Of a stretch of DNA of 64,000 bases, positions 33,139 through 40,507 are shown one piece after another (positions within the stretch are counted from its first letter, which is position 1; each line of letters opens with the position of its first letter). The stretch is from Methylonatrum sp040877625. Its GTDB lineage: Bacteria; Pseudomonadota; Gammaproteobacteria; Nitrococcales; Aquisalimonadaceae. Location of the stretch: positions 38,781 through 102,780 of the forward strand of contig JBBDNK010000017.1 of the NCBI GenBank assembly GCA_040877625.1, in the 5' to 3' direction. The notes below the pieces were generated by a model. The model worked only from the letters and a program-made list of their open reading frames with translations, made no database searches and was not told where the DNA came from. The translations under genes were made by a program, and so were the position numbers.

Positions 33139-33167
33139 AATGTGAGCGGTCAACGACCGCTCACATT
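33139..33167 (-). terminator. hairpin overlapping the MarR gene stop
   Basis: A perfect 13-bp stem (33139-33151 and 33155-33167, AATGTGAGCGGTC against its complement) has a 3-nt loop and spans the MarR stop codon at 33150-33152. It is likely the 3' end of the ABC/Rieske/MarR transcript; with 33086-33117 it isolates the two convergent units. Confidence 0.65.
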
Positions 33168-33656
33168 CCTGCAGACCCTGGACAGGAGGATTCTGAGCGT
33201 CTCACGCTCCGTTTCGCTGAACCCTCTGAATGCGACCTGGTCCACCGCTGCGAGTACGTCGGGTAACACCTTCTGCTCCAGCTCCCGACCCTGCGGCGTC
33301 AGCCACACACGTATGCGGCGCCGGTCCTCCTGCTCACGCTCGCTGTGCACCAGGCCGAGCTGTTTGAGCGTCTTGATGGCGGCAACGGCATTGGGCTGCA
33401 TGGCGCCGACACGTCCAACCAGCTCACTCTGGATCAGCCCGTCATCCTCCCAGAGCACGCGCAGGTAGTACCATGCACTCCAGGGGATGCCATGCTTGTC
33501 GAGCTGATCACTGAAGCTTTTGCGCAGCCCCTGCAAGGCGATACGCATCAGGAGACCGATACTCTCCTTGACGGGGTGACGCACTCTCGCCGGGCCTTCC
33601 TGACGCTGCACGATGGACGCCGGGGCTCCGACGGGCGTATCCGTTTTCTTGCTCAC
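33150..33656 (-). CDS. MarR family transcriptional regulator
   Basis: A 168-residue winged-helix regulator. Seen are DQLDKHGIPWSAWYYLRVLW, the recognition region GLIQSELVGRVGAMQPNAVA then AIKTLKQLGLVHSEREQEDR, and the wing RRIRVWLTPQGRELEQKVLP. GTG start overlaps the Rieske gene stop by 4 bp (GTGA). It is the last gene of the transporter/oxygenase operon and probably regulates it in response to the aromatic or related substrate; a candidate site is the palindrome at 37546-37557 before the operon. Substrate unknown. Confidence 0.9.
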   Translation of the reverse strand: MSKKTDTPVGAPASIVQRQEGPARVRHPVKESIGLLMRIALQGLRKSFSDQLDKHGIPWSAWYYLRVLWEDDGLIQSELVGRVGAMQPNAVAAIKTLKQLGLVHSEREQEDRRRIRVWLTPQGRELEQKVLPDVLAAVDQVAFRGFSETERETLRILLSRVCRNVSGR

Positions 33657-34753
33657 ACGACTTCCTTGAAATGAATCACGCCCGCGGCTTCGAGGGGCGC
33701 TGCACCGGGTGGCGCCTCGCCAGCCCGTACCTTATCGATGGCTTCCAGAAAGGCTCTGCGCAACATGAGCACGCCGCGATCGGAGGTACCAAGCAACTCC
33801 TGTGTGCGGTCGACGATACTGCCCTGGCTTTCGCAGACATAGATGTCCTGTCGGATGACGCGCGAGGAGAGATTGATACGGTCCTCCGGATCCAGCTCGA
33901 ACATGTGGAACTCCATGCGCCTTACTTTCCCGTCAATGGTTTCGGCGTCGAGATCCGCTTCCAGCGGCAGGAAGTTGCTGAAGAACATCGTACAGTTATG
34001 ATCGTCGGCCGGGGTGATCCAGAAGCCCATCTGCACCGCCGGCTGCATATAGGGCAGCGTGACGCGGGTCAGCGTCGGCAGCGCCACTTCGACCTTGCGG
34101 CGATATTGCGACTCCGCGCGCCAGGTTACCGAGCGCACGCCGAGCTCCGTACGCTCACACTCAAACTGAGGCACCTCGCGATACGTCTCTTCAAGATCCG
34201 TATCCACATGCAGGATCGAGGTATGCACCGGATCAAGCGAGTTCTCCAGCACCTGGAAGTAATTGCACTTTACCTCGGCACGCGCCACACGTGTCACACC
34301 GTCTTCGCGCGCCAGGATGTCGTAGGCGGGCAGCGCCGGCGGCTCACCCTTGCCCAGATAGGCCCAAAGCATGCCGTAGCGTTCCAGCACTGGGTAAGCA
34401 GTGATCTTGACGCGGGAGGCGTAGCGCGAATCAGCCGGTTCGCCCGGCTGCTCGAGGCAGTTGCCCTTGCCGTCGAACAGCCAACCGTGATAACAGCAGC
34501 GAATGGTATCTCCACAGACCCTGCCCTCGGCCAGCGACGTGCCGCGGTGCGGGCAGCGCTCGGCGATCAGGTGCGGTTGTCCGCCTTCGCCACGGTAGAG
34601 CACCAGTCGCTCACCCAGCACCTTGATTGGTCGAGGCTTGCCCAGGGGTTCCGCCGACAACGCCACCGGGTGCCAGTAATGCCGCAGCATTTCGCCGGTG
34701 GGTGTTCCGGGCCCGGTTTCGGTCAAGAGCTTGCTCTTCTCTAGTGAAAGCAC
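33653..34753 (-). CDS. Rieske non-heme iron oxygenase, alpha subunit
   Basis: A 366-residue ring-hydroxylating or O-demethylating type oxygenase. The N-terminal Rieske [2Fe-2S] ligands lie in ERCPHRGTSLAEG and IRCCYHGWLFDGKG (C-x-H and C-x2-H). The catalytic iron site is FQVLENSLDPVHTSILHVDT, with the two histidines and a bridging Asp. Single-component-style length and the motif DPVHTSILH recall the phthalate/vanillate (VanA) group. No reductase gene is adjacent, so electrons must come from an unlinked partner. Start GTG 34753 has a strong GGAGGAA site. Confidence 0.9.
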   Translation of the reverse strand: MLSLEKSKLLTETGPGTPTGEMLRHYWHPVALSAEPLGKPRPIKVLGERLVLYRGEGGQPHLIAERCPHRGTSLAEGRVCGDTIRCCYHGWLFDGKGNCLEQPGEPADSRYASRVKITAYPVLERYGMLWAYLGKGEPPALPAYDILAREDGVTRVARAEVKCNYFQVLENSLDPVHTSILHVDTDLEETYREVPQFECERTELGVRSVTWRAESQYRRKVEVALPTLTRVTLPYMQPAVQMGFWITPADDHNCTMFFSNFLPLEADLDAETIDGKVRRMEFHMFELDPEDRINLSSRVIRQDIYVCESQGSIVDRTQELLGTSDRGVLMLRRAFLEAIDKVRAGEAPPGAAPLEAAGVIHFKEVV

Positions 34754-34779
34754 GTCGTTATTCCTCCGTCAAAACGAGA

Positions 34780-35808
34780 TCAACGCTTGCCAAGCTCCTG
34801 CCAGGCATGCTCCAGGAAGCGCATGTCGACGTGCTCGGCGATGTCGATGGTGCTGCCCATAAGCCCCCATGCATTCCACTCCCGCTGGTATCGCTCCAGT
34901 GAGTCCACATTGACCAGGCCGTTGGCGTCGACGCCGGACATGGTGATGCCCTGGCATTTATCGGGCACATTGCTGGTGTAATCATCGATAATCTTGCAGA
35001 TCTCGGTTGGATCACCCCGGCGGAGATTGATCACATCGTGGTAATCGCGCATACCCTTGAGGTGCGCGATCATGAACCGCTTGCCGTCCTCGCTTGCGGC
35101 AAAGGCTGGTGAGTAGAACATCAGGTTGGTCACGTCGCCATTGGCGGTCTCGGCAAGGCCGGCCTCGGGAAAGGCGACCGCGACCTTCATGCGGCTGGTC
35201 ATGACATCGCTTAACGGCGAATAGACAATCGCCGCGTCCACCGCACCGCGCTTGAAGGCTGGGATGAACTGGTTGAACGGCATCTCGACCAGTTCTACGT
35301 CCTCCTGGGTCAGACCGCCAACCTCCAGCGCCCGCACCACGTAGTTCAATGAGGTGGACTGTATGTTGTTGACGGCAACGCGCCTGCCCTTGAGATCGGC
35401 CAGTGATTCGACGTCACCACTGTCGACCAGCTCCGAGCGGACAATAAAGGAGCCTACCCCGAAGTCCGGCTTGATCACCGACTTGCTGGACACGATCTTC
35501 AGGCCAATACCTCGCCGAAGCGCATTCAGCAGGCCGGGCGTGAGCGAGCCGCTGCCGACGTCCACCTGGTTGGTACCCGCCAGCGCGATGATATCGGCGC
35601 CGCTGGTGAAGCGCGTCAGCTGTACATCCAGGCCCTGATCTTCGAAGTAGCCCCGATCCCTGGCGACGAACAGCCCCGCATCGGCCGACAGGAACAGCGC
35701 GCCGACCGTGACCTTGCGCAGGTCGGCCGCCACCGCCTCGCCACCCAGCAGAACCAGGGCCACGCAGGGAACTACGATAGCGCGGCGCAGTAAATTGGAA
35801 AGCCTCAT
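34780..35808 (-). CDS. ABC transporter substrate-binding protein, NitT/TauT type
   Basis: A 342-residue periplasmic protein with a signal peptide (residues 1-27, cut after GEAVA). Family segments are ADAGLFVARDRGYFEDQGLD, TSGADIIALAGTNQVDVGSG, LADLKGRRVAVNNIQSTSLN, and MPFNQFIPAFKRGAVDAAIV. These match the SsuA/TauA/ThiY group, whose ligands are sulfonates, aromatics or pyrimidines. The companion oxygenase suggests an aromatic acid or ether ligand; that is inference. AGGAGAAAAAAC precedes the ATG. Confidence 0.88.
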   Translation of the reverse strand: MRLSNLLRRAIVVPCVALVLLGGEAVAADLRKVTVGALFLSADAGLFVARDRGYFEDQGLDVQLTRFTSGADIIALAGTNQVDVGSGSLTPGLLNALRRGIGLKIVSSKSVIKPDFGVGSFIVRSELVDSGDVESLADLKGRRVAVNNIQSTSLNYVVRALEVGGLTQEDVELVEMPFNQFIPAFKRGAVDAAIVYSPLSDVMTSRMKVAVAFPEAGLAETANGDVTNLMFYSPAFAASEDGKRFMIAHLKGMRDYHDVINLRRGDPTEICKIIDDYTSNVPDKCQGITMSGVDANGLVNVDSLERYQREWNAWGLMGSTIDIAEHVDMRFLEHAWQELGKR

Positions 35809-35826
35809 GTTTTTTCTCCTGTTATT

Positions 35827-36699
35827 TTAATTGTCCCGAGACCGCTGCCACGGCATCAGGATGCTGCCCACCAGACGGGTGGTGAGTACGGACGCGTAAC
35901 CAAGCAGGCTGACCACGACGATGGCCACGTACATCGGGCCCACGTCAAAGACCTGCCAGCTCTGCCAGATAAGACTGCCAAGGCCGCTGTTTGAACCGAC
36001 GAACTCGCCGGCGACCAGAACGATAAAACCTATCCCCAGGGCAATCTCCAGACCGGTGAAGATGTGCGGCAAAGCCGCGGGTAACGCGATGGTGCCGGCA
36101 AATTGGGCGAAGCTTGCATTGCAGTCGCGGCCGACGTCGAGATAGGCGCGGTTGATCGACAGCACACCGGCGATGGTGTTGATGACCACGATGTAGAAGA
36201 CCGCAATTGCAAGAAGGATGATGATGGGCAGATCACCAAGGCCGACCACGAGCACAATGAGCGGATACACCGCGAGCTTGGGGATTGGGTAGGTGATCTG
36301 GATCCAGGGCTCGAACAGCGCCCGCGACCAGCTGGACAATCCCAGCCACAGCCCGATCGCAACCCCGGCCAGCGCGCCCATGCCGTAGCCTATAAAGAGC
36401 CTGCGCAGGCTGTCGGCGGAGGCCGAAACCAACGAACCGTCAAGAAACATCAGATAGCCCGATTCGGCGATCTCCGTCGGCGGCGGAAAGAAGAGCCTGT
36501 CGATGAGGCCCAGGCGCGACGCCAGCTCCCAAATGACGAGCAGCAGCACCGGTGAGAACGTGCGCAGAATCTGCTGCGCCTTGAGGTGAGAGCGTTTGCG
36601 CCCGGCGCCCCGCCCGCGCACGATCACGCCCCGCCCGCCTAGCCGCGGCTGTTCCGCTCGCTGATCCAGAGCCGCATGCTTATCGGCCTTCTCACTCAT
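35827..36699 (-). CDS. ABC transporter permease, SsuC/TauC type
   Basis: A 290-residue inner-membrane protein from ATG 36699, with about six helices and the permease motif YPIPKLAVYPLIVLVVGLGD, plus the coupling loop NASFAQFAGTIALPAALPHI. ATG 36699 overlaps the ATPase stop by 4 bp (ATGA). The N-terminus (residues 1-45) is charged and not conserved. Works with the ATPase and binding protein encoded on either side. Confidence 0.9.
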   Translation of the reverse strand: MSEKADKHAALDQRAEQPRLGGRGVIVRGRGAGRKRSHLKAQQILRTFSPVLLLVIWELASRLGLIDRLFFPPPTEIAESGYLMFLDGSLVSASADSLRRLFIGYGMGALAGVAIGLWLGLSSWSRALFEPWIQITYPIPKLAVYPLIVLVVGLGDLPIIILLAIAVFYIVVINTIAGVLSINRAYLDVGRDCNASFAQFAGTIALPAALPHIFTGLEIALGIGFIVLVAGEFVGSNSGLGSLIWQSWQVFDVGPMYVAIVVVSLLGYASVLTTRLVGSILMPWQRSRDN

Positions 36700-37490
36700 G
36701 CCGGCACCTCGATGCCGCGCTGGATGTCCGAGCGGATCATCCCCCACAGCGTCTGGTAGAGCTCGGCATAACGTGGGTCCGCGCGTAGCTCGGTGACATT
36801 GCGCGGGCGCGGCAGACCGACCGGAATCACCTTGATTACGCGGCCGGGGCGGGCGCTAAGCACCGCCACCCGATCGGACAGGGCAATGGCCTCGTCAAGA
36901 CTGTGGGTGACGAACACCACCGTGCGCCTGTGTTCACTCCATAGCCGCAACACCTCCTCCTGAAGGACGATGCGCGTCTGCTCGTCAAGCGCGCCGAACG
37001 GCTCATCCATGAGGAGAATTTCCGGCCCATTGGCAAAAGCCCGCGCCACACTTACACGTTGACGCATGCCGCCGGAAAGCTGTGCCGGATAGGCTTTCCT
37101 GAATGCCGTCAGGCCCACCTTGGAGATGAAATGGTCAGCGATATCGCGGCGCTCCGCCCTTGGCACACCACGAATCCTGAGGCCGTACTCGACGTTCGAC
37201 TGTACGTCGAGCCAGGGAAACACGGAGTTCTCCTGAAATACCGTTGCCGTCACCAACCGGTTGCCGGTGACGTCGGTGCTGATCTCGACCTTGCCTTCGC
37301 TGGTGTCTTCGAGACCGCCGATGATCCGCAGCAAGGTCGTCTTGCCGCAACCGCTGGCGCCGATCAGGGTGAAAAACTCGCCGTCCCGTATGTCGAGTTC
37401 GATATCGCTGAGGGCATGCACCGTCTGGTTTTTACTCAAGGTGAAGCGTTTGCTCACACCCTGTATCGCGATCTTGATCGCGTTCGTCAT
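36696..37490 (-). CDS. ABC transporter ATP-binding protein, SsuB/TauB type
   Basis: A 264-residue ATPase: Walker A GASGCGKTT, signature LSGGMRQRVSVARAF, Walker B ILLMDEPFGALDEQT, H-loop VFVTHSLDEAIAL. It is the first gene of ATPase-permease-binding protein-Rieske-MarR, all within 4-26 bp of each other. A GGGGGAG site precedes ATG 37490. The operon promoter should lie in the AT-rich patch at 37540-37565. Confidence 0.92.
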   Translation of the reverse strand: MTNAIKIAIQGVSKRFTLSKNQTVHALSDIELDIRDGEFFTLIGASGCGKTTLLRIIGGLEDTSEGKVEISTDVTGNRLVTATVFQENSVFPWLDVQSNVEYGLRIRGVPRAERRDIADHFISKVGLTAFRKAYPAQLSGGMRQRVSVARAFANGPEILLMDEPFGALDEQTRIVLQEEVLRLWSEHRRTVVFVTHSLDEAIALSDRVAVLSARPGRVIKVIPVGLPRPRNVTELRADPRYAELYQTLWGMIRSDIQRGIEVPA

Positions 37491-37545
37491 CCGCTCTCCC
37501 CCACAGCAGCTGCAGCCCTGAACCTGACTGCGCCTCGCTTTTTAT

Positions 37546-37557
37546 ATACATATGTAT
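37546..37557. promoter_or_regulatory. candidate operator palindrome of the ABC/Rieske/MarR operon
   Basis: ATACATATGTAT is a perfect 12-bp palindrome inside the only AT-rich patch (37540-37565), 56 bp upstream of the ATPase start. Position and symmetry fit a MarR-type operator overlapping the promoter. Confidence 0.5.
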
Positions 37558-37645
37558 TTATATTGCCTTTCAAGGAGATCAACATGCAAGCGCGGAACCC
37601 CTCAGCGCCACATCCAGGCGGCGCGGGGTTGCGAGCACGTCGATG

Positions 37646-40507
37646 TCAGGCCGTGCGGGCGTCGGTTGCGGAGAGATGTTGCTCGATACACTCCAGCAGA
37701 TCGGGCTCCTGGAAGGGCTTGGTGAGGTAGGCGCTGACGCCCGCAAGTTCAGCCTGACGGCGGTGTTTTTGCATGGACCTGGAGGTCAGCATGATGATGG
37801 GCAGTGCGCGCGTGGCCTCGTGCTGGCGCAGGTGCGCGGCCAGCTCCAGGCCATTCATGCGGGGCATTTCCATATCCACCAACAGCAGGTCCGGGTGGCG
37901 CTCTTCGACGGCGCGCACGGCCTCGATACCGTCGCGGGCGAGGCGCACGCGAAAGCCGGAGTCCTGCAGGAACTGGGCAAGCGAGCGGCGCACGCTGAGC
38001 GAATCGTCCACCACCAGGACTTCCGCCATGCCCGCGACCAGGGACGCCTGCGGCGTTGTCACGGTGTCGGCGCCGGCCTGCGCCACCGGTTCGCGGAGCA
38101 GGCCGGCCAGATCCAGCACCGGCGCGACCGTGCCGTCGCCGAGTATTGCCGCGCCCAATACGCCGCGTACGCGCGGCAGGTTGTCGCCGAAGCGTTTGAT
38201 CACCACCTCGGCACCGCCCACCAGACGGTCCACTGCCAAAGCCAGGGGCTCGCCATCCACCCTGGCCAGCACCATGGGCGGCGTCGCGGCCTCGGTGGCG
38301 GCAACCGGACGGCCCATGACCGCGGCCAGTGTCCGCAACTGGTACTCGGTCTCGCCCATATGGAACACGGCCTTGTCACCACCCCGCTCTATCCGCCCGC
38401 TGCCGGGAACCGGCACCTGCAGCAGATCACTGCTGGGGATGGCGACGGTCTGTCCGCCGGACTCCAGCAGCAGCACGTGCACGGTGACCAGGGCGGCAGG
38501 AACGCGCAACACGAAGGTACTGCCGGCGCCGGTCTCGGTTGCAACGTCCACCGTGCCCTGCAGGGAGCGCACACGGTCGTGCACCACGTCCAGGCCGACG
38601 CCGCGGCCGGACATCCGGGTCACCTCTTCCCGTGTGGAAAAGCCGGGCAGCAGGACGATGCGGGCCAGGGCGTCGGGCGTGGGCCGATCGTGTGCGGCAA
38701 TGATGCCGCGTTCCACCGCACGACGGTGGACGGCCCCCAGGTCCATGCCGCGGCCATCATCCTCACAGCGGACTTCGATCATGCTGCCGTCGCGGCGGAA
38801 GTCGAGCCGAATGGTGCCGGCTGCCGGCTTATCGGCAGCGGCGCGTAATTCCGGCGGCTCGATGCCATGGTCCACGGCATTGCGCAGCAGGTGGCCCAGT
38901 GGATCCATCAGGCTCTGCAGCAGTTCGGTATCCAGCGTCAGGTCCTCACCGGTGATGACCAGTTCCGCCTCCTTGCCGGTGGCCCGGCAGGCCTGTCTGA
39001 CGCTGCGCTGCAACCGGGAGAGGACGGTGCGCACCGGCACCAGGCGCGTGGACAGCACGGTGTTCTCCAGCGCCCGGTGCAGACGGCCCTGCTGATTGGC
39101 GGCGTTGCGCAGGCTCAGCAGCTCGTCATGCATGCCCATGTTGAGCTCGCGCCAGTCGGCAATGGCTTCGCCGAGCATGCGGCTGACGCCGTGCAGTTCG
39201 TTGTACTCGTCCATCTCCAGGGGATCGAATCCGTCATCGCCGCCGCTCGGCAGTGCCGGCTCCCGGGCTGCCTGCATGTGGTAGCCCGCGGATGCCACGT
39301 CACGGATATCTATGAGATCCTCCAGCTCGAACAGCCGCTGCTGGATGACCTTGTCCTGCTCCGCGAAGGCCTGCTGCATGCGCAATACACGGTTGATGCG
39401 TTCGTCGAGCTGCGCCGCCGCCACCGACAGCTCGCCGGCAAACCGGAACAGGCTGTCAAAGGTCTGTAACGGCACCCGCAGCGACTGTGCGGGGGCATCT
39501 GTGTCGGCGGCGGGCGTTGCGACTGCCGCTTCGGGTTCGTGGCCTTCGGCCGCTGGGCTGGATGCGGGGGCCGCGGTATCCGCTTGCGGGTCCTGCAACT
39601 CGCCACGGTCCATCCGGTTGGCCCAGTCGAGCACCGACTGCAGCACGCCCAGCGAATTGTCCGGCGGAACGTCGGCGCCGGTCAGGGCATCGATCATGGT
39701 TTCCAGGCAGTCCGCCGCCTCACTGAGCGTTGCCGTCAGCGCGGCACCCGGCCGGCCGCCGCTCTTGCCCAGGTATTCGAGCAGATCTTCCAGATGATGG
39801 GTGAGGTTCATGACGCCCGCCACCCCGGCTACACCGGCCGCGCCCTTGAGGGTGTGGGCGATGCGCCGGGCCTGATCCAGCGTGCCTGCGATATCGTCCG
39901 TTGTGGCCAGTGATTGCAGATGGGCGGAGAAGGCCGCGGCGTGCTGGGGCGCATCGTCGACAAATGCGGCGAACACCTCCATGTTGACGTCGTCGGACGG
40001 CACCAGGCTGACGTCCTCGGCCGTGGCGTCACGGCTGCGCGCCGGCTCGCCACTGTTCCAGCCCGCCTCGCCTGGCGCCTCGGTCAACAGCTCGGTGAGC
40101 AGTTCCACCTCGTTGCCGCCCAGGGGGCGGGGCCAATGCTCACCCTGGAGCAGACCGGCAAGCGCGCCCACGGCCTGCGCGGAAGCGGGGTCCTGCAGAT
40201 AGGCCATGAGCCGCTCGGGCCACAGCGACAGCAATTCGTCCAGCTGCGCAAGCTGCTCCGGTCCGGCGTCCTTCAGGGCCGCGAGGTTGTCCATGAAGCG
40301 GTCGCAGACGATCTCAAGCCCCGGCAGACCACCGGCTTCGGCGCCGACCCGGATGCAGTCCACCTGCAGGCATCCCTGCTCGATTGCCGCGGTAAAGGCG
40401 TCGCTGCCCGGCGCCTCGGTGGCGAGGACCATGAAGGCCTCGGCGAGGGGGAGCATGCCCTCCTCGACCTCGGCCTGAAGCAGTTCAAGAACGGCTGGAT
40501 CGACCAT
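37646..40507 (-). CDS. CheA/ChpA-like hybrid chemosensory histidine kinase
   Basis: About 953 residues from ATG 40507. The first 170 residues look like a degenerate Hpt-type helical domain with no phosphoacceptor His. A true Hpt follows with RRIAHTLKGAAGVAG (residues about 220-230). Next come a P3-like helical region, the CheA ATPase (LGHLLRNAVDHGIEPPELRA, VRCEDDGRGMDLGAV, MSGRGVGLDVVHDRVR), a CheW-like domain, and a C-terminal receiver (VLVVDDSLSVRRSLAQFLQD, LLLVDMEMPRMNG, PFQEPDLLE). The plan resembles ChpA of the Pil-Chp system but with fewer Hpt modules. The start overlaps the MCP gene by 23 bp. Last gene of the chemosensory operon. Confidence 0.9.
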   Translation of the reverse strand: MVDPAVLELLQAEVEEGMLPLAEAFMVLATEAPGSDAFTAAIEQGCLQVDCIRVGAEAGGLPGLEIVCDRFMDNLAALKDAGPEQLAQLDELLSLWPERLMAYLQDPASAQAVGALAGLLQGEHWPRPLGGNEVELLTELLTEAPGEAGWNSGEPARSRDATAEDVSLVPSDDVNMEVFAAFVDDAPQHAAAFSAHLQSLATTDDIAGTLDQARRIAHTLKGAAGVAGVAGVMNLTHHLEDLLEYLGKSGGRPGAALTATLSEAADCLETMIDALTGADVPPDNSLGVLQSVLDWANRMDRGELQDPQADTAAPASSPAAEGHEPEAAVATPAADTDAPAQSLRVPLQTFDSLFRFAGELSVAAAQLDERINRVLRMQQAFAEQDKVIQQRLFELEDLIDIRDVASAGYHMQAAREPALPSGGDDGFDPLEMDEYNELHGVSRMLGEAIADWRELNMGMHDELLSLRNAANQQGRLHRALENTVLSTRLVPVRTVLSRLQRSVRQACRATGKEAELVITGEDLTLDTELLQSLMDPLGHLLRNAVDHGIEPPELRAAADKPAAGTIRLDFRRDGSMIEVRCEDDGRGMDLGAVHRRAVERGIIAAHDRPTPDALARIVLLPGFSTREEVTRMSGRGVGLDVVHDRVRSLQGTVDVATETGAGSTFVLRVPAALVTVHVLLLESGGQTVAIPSSDLLQVPVPGSGRIERGGDKAVFHMGETEYQLRTLAAVMGRPVAATEAATPPMVLARVDGEPLALAVDRLVGGAEVVIKRFGDNLPRVRGVLGAAILGDGTVAPVLDLAGLLREPVAQAGADTVTTPQASLVAGMAEVLVVDDSLSVRRSLAQFLQDSGFRVRLARDGIEAVRAVEERHPDLLLVDMEMPRMNGLELAAHLRQHEATRALPIIMLTSRSMQKHRRQAELAGVSAYLTKPFQEPDLLECIEQHLSATDARTA

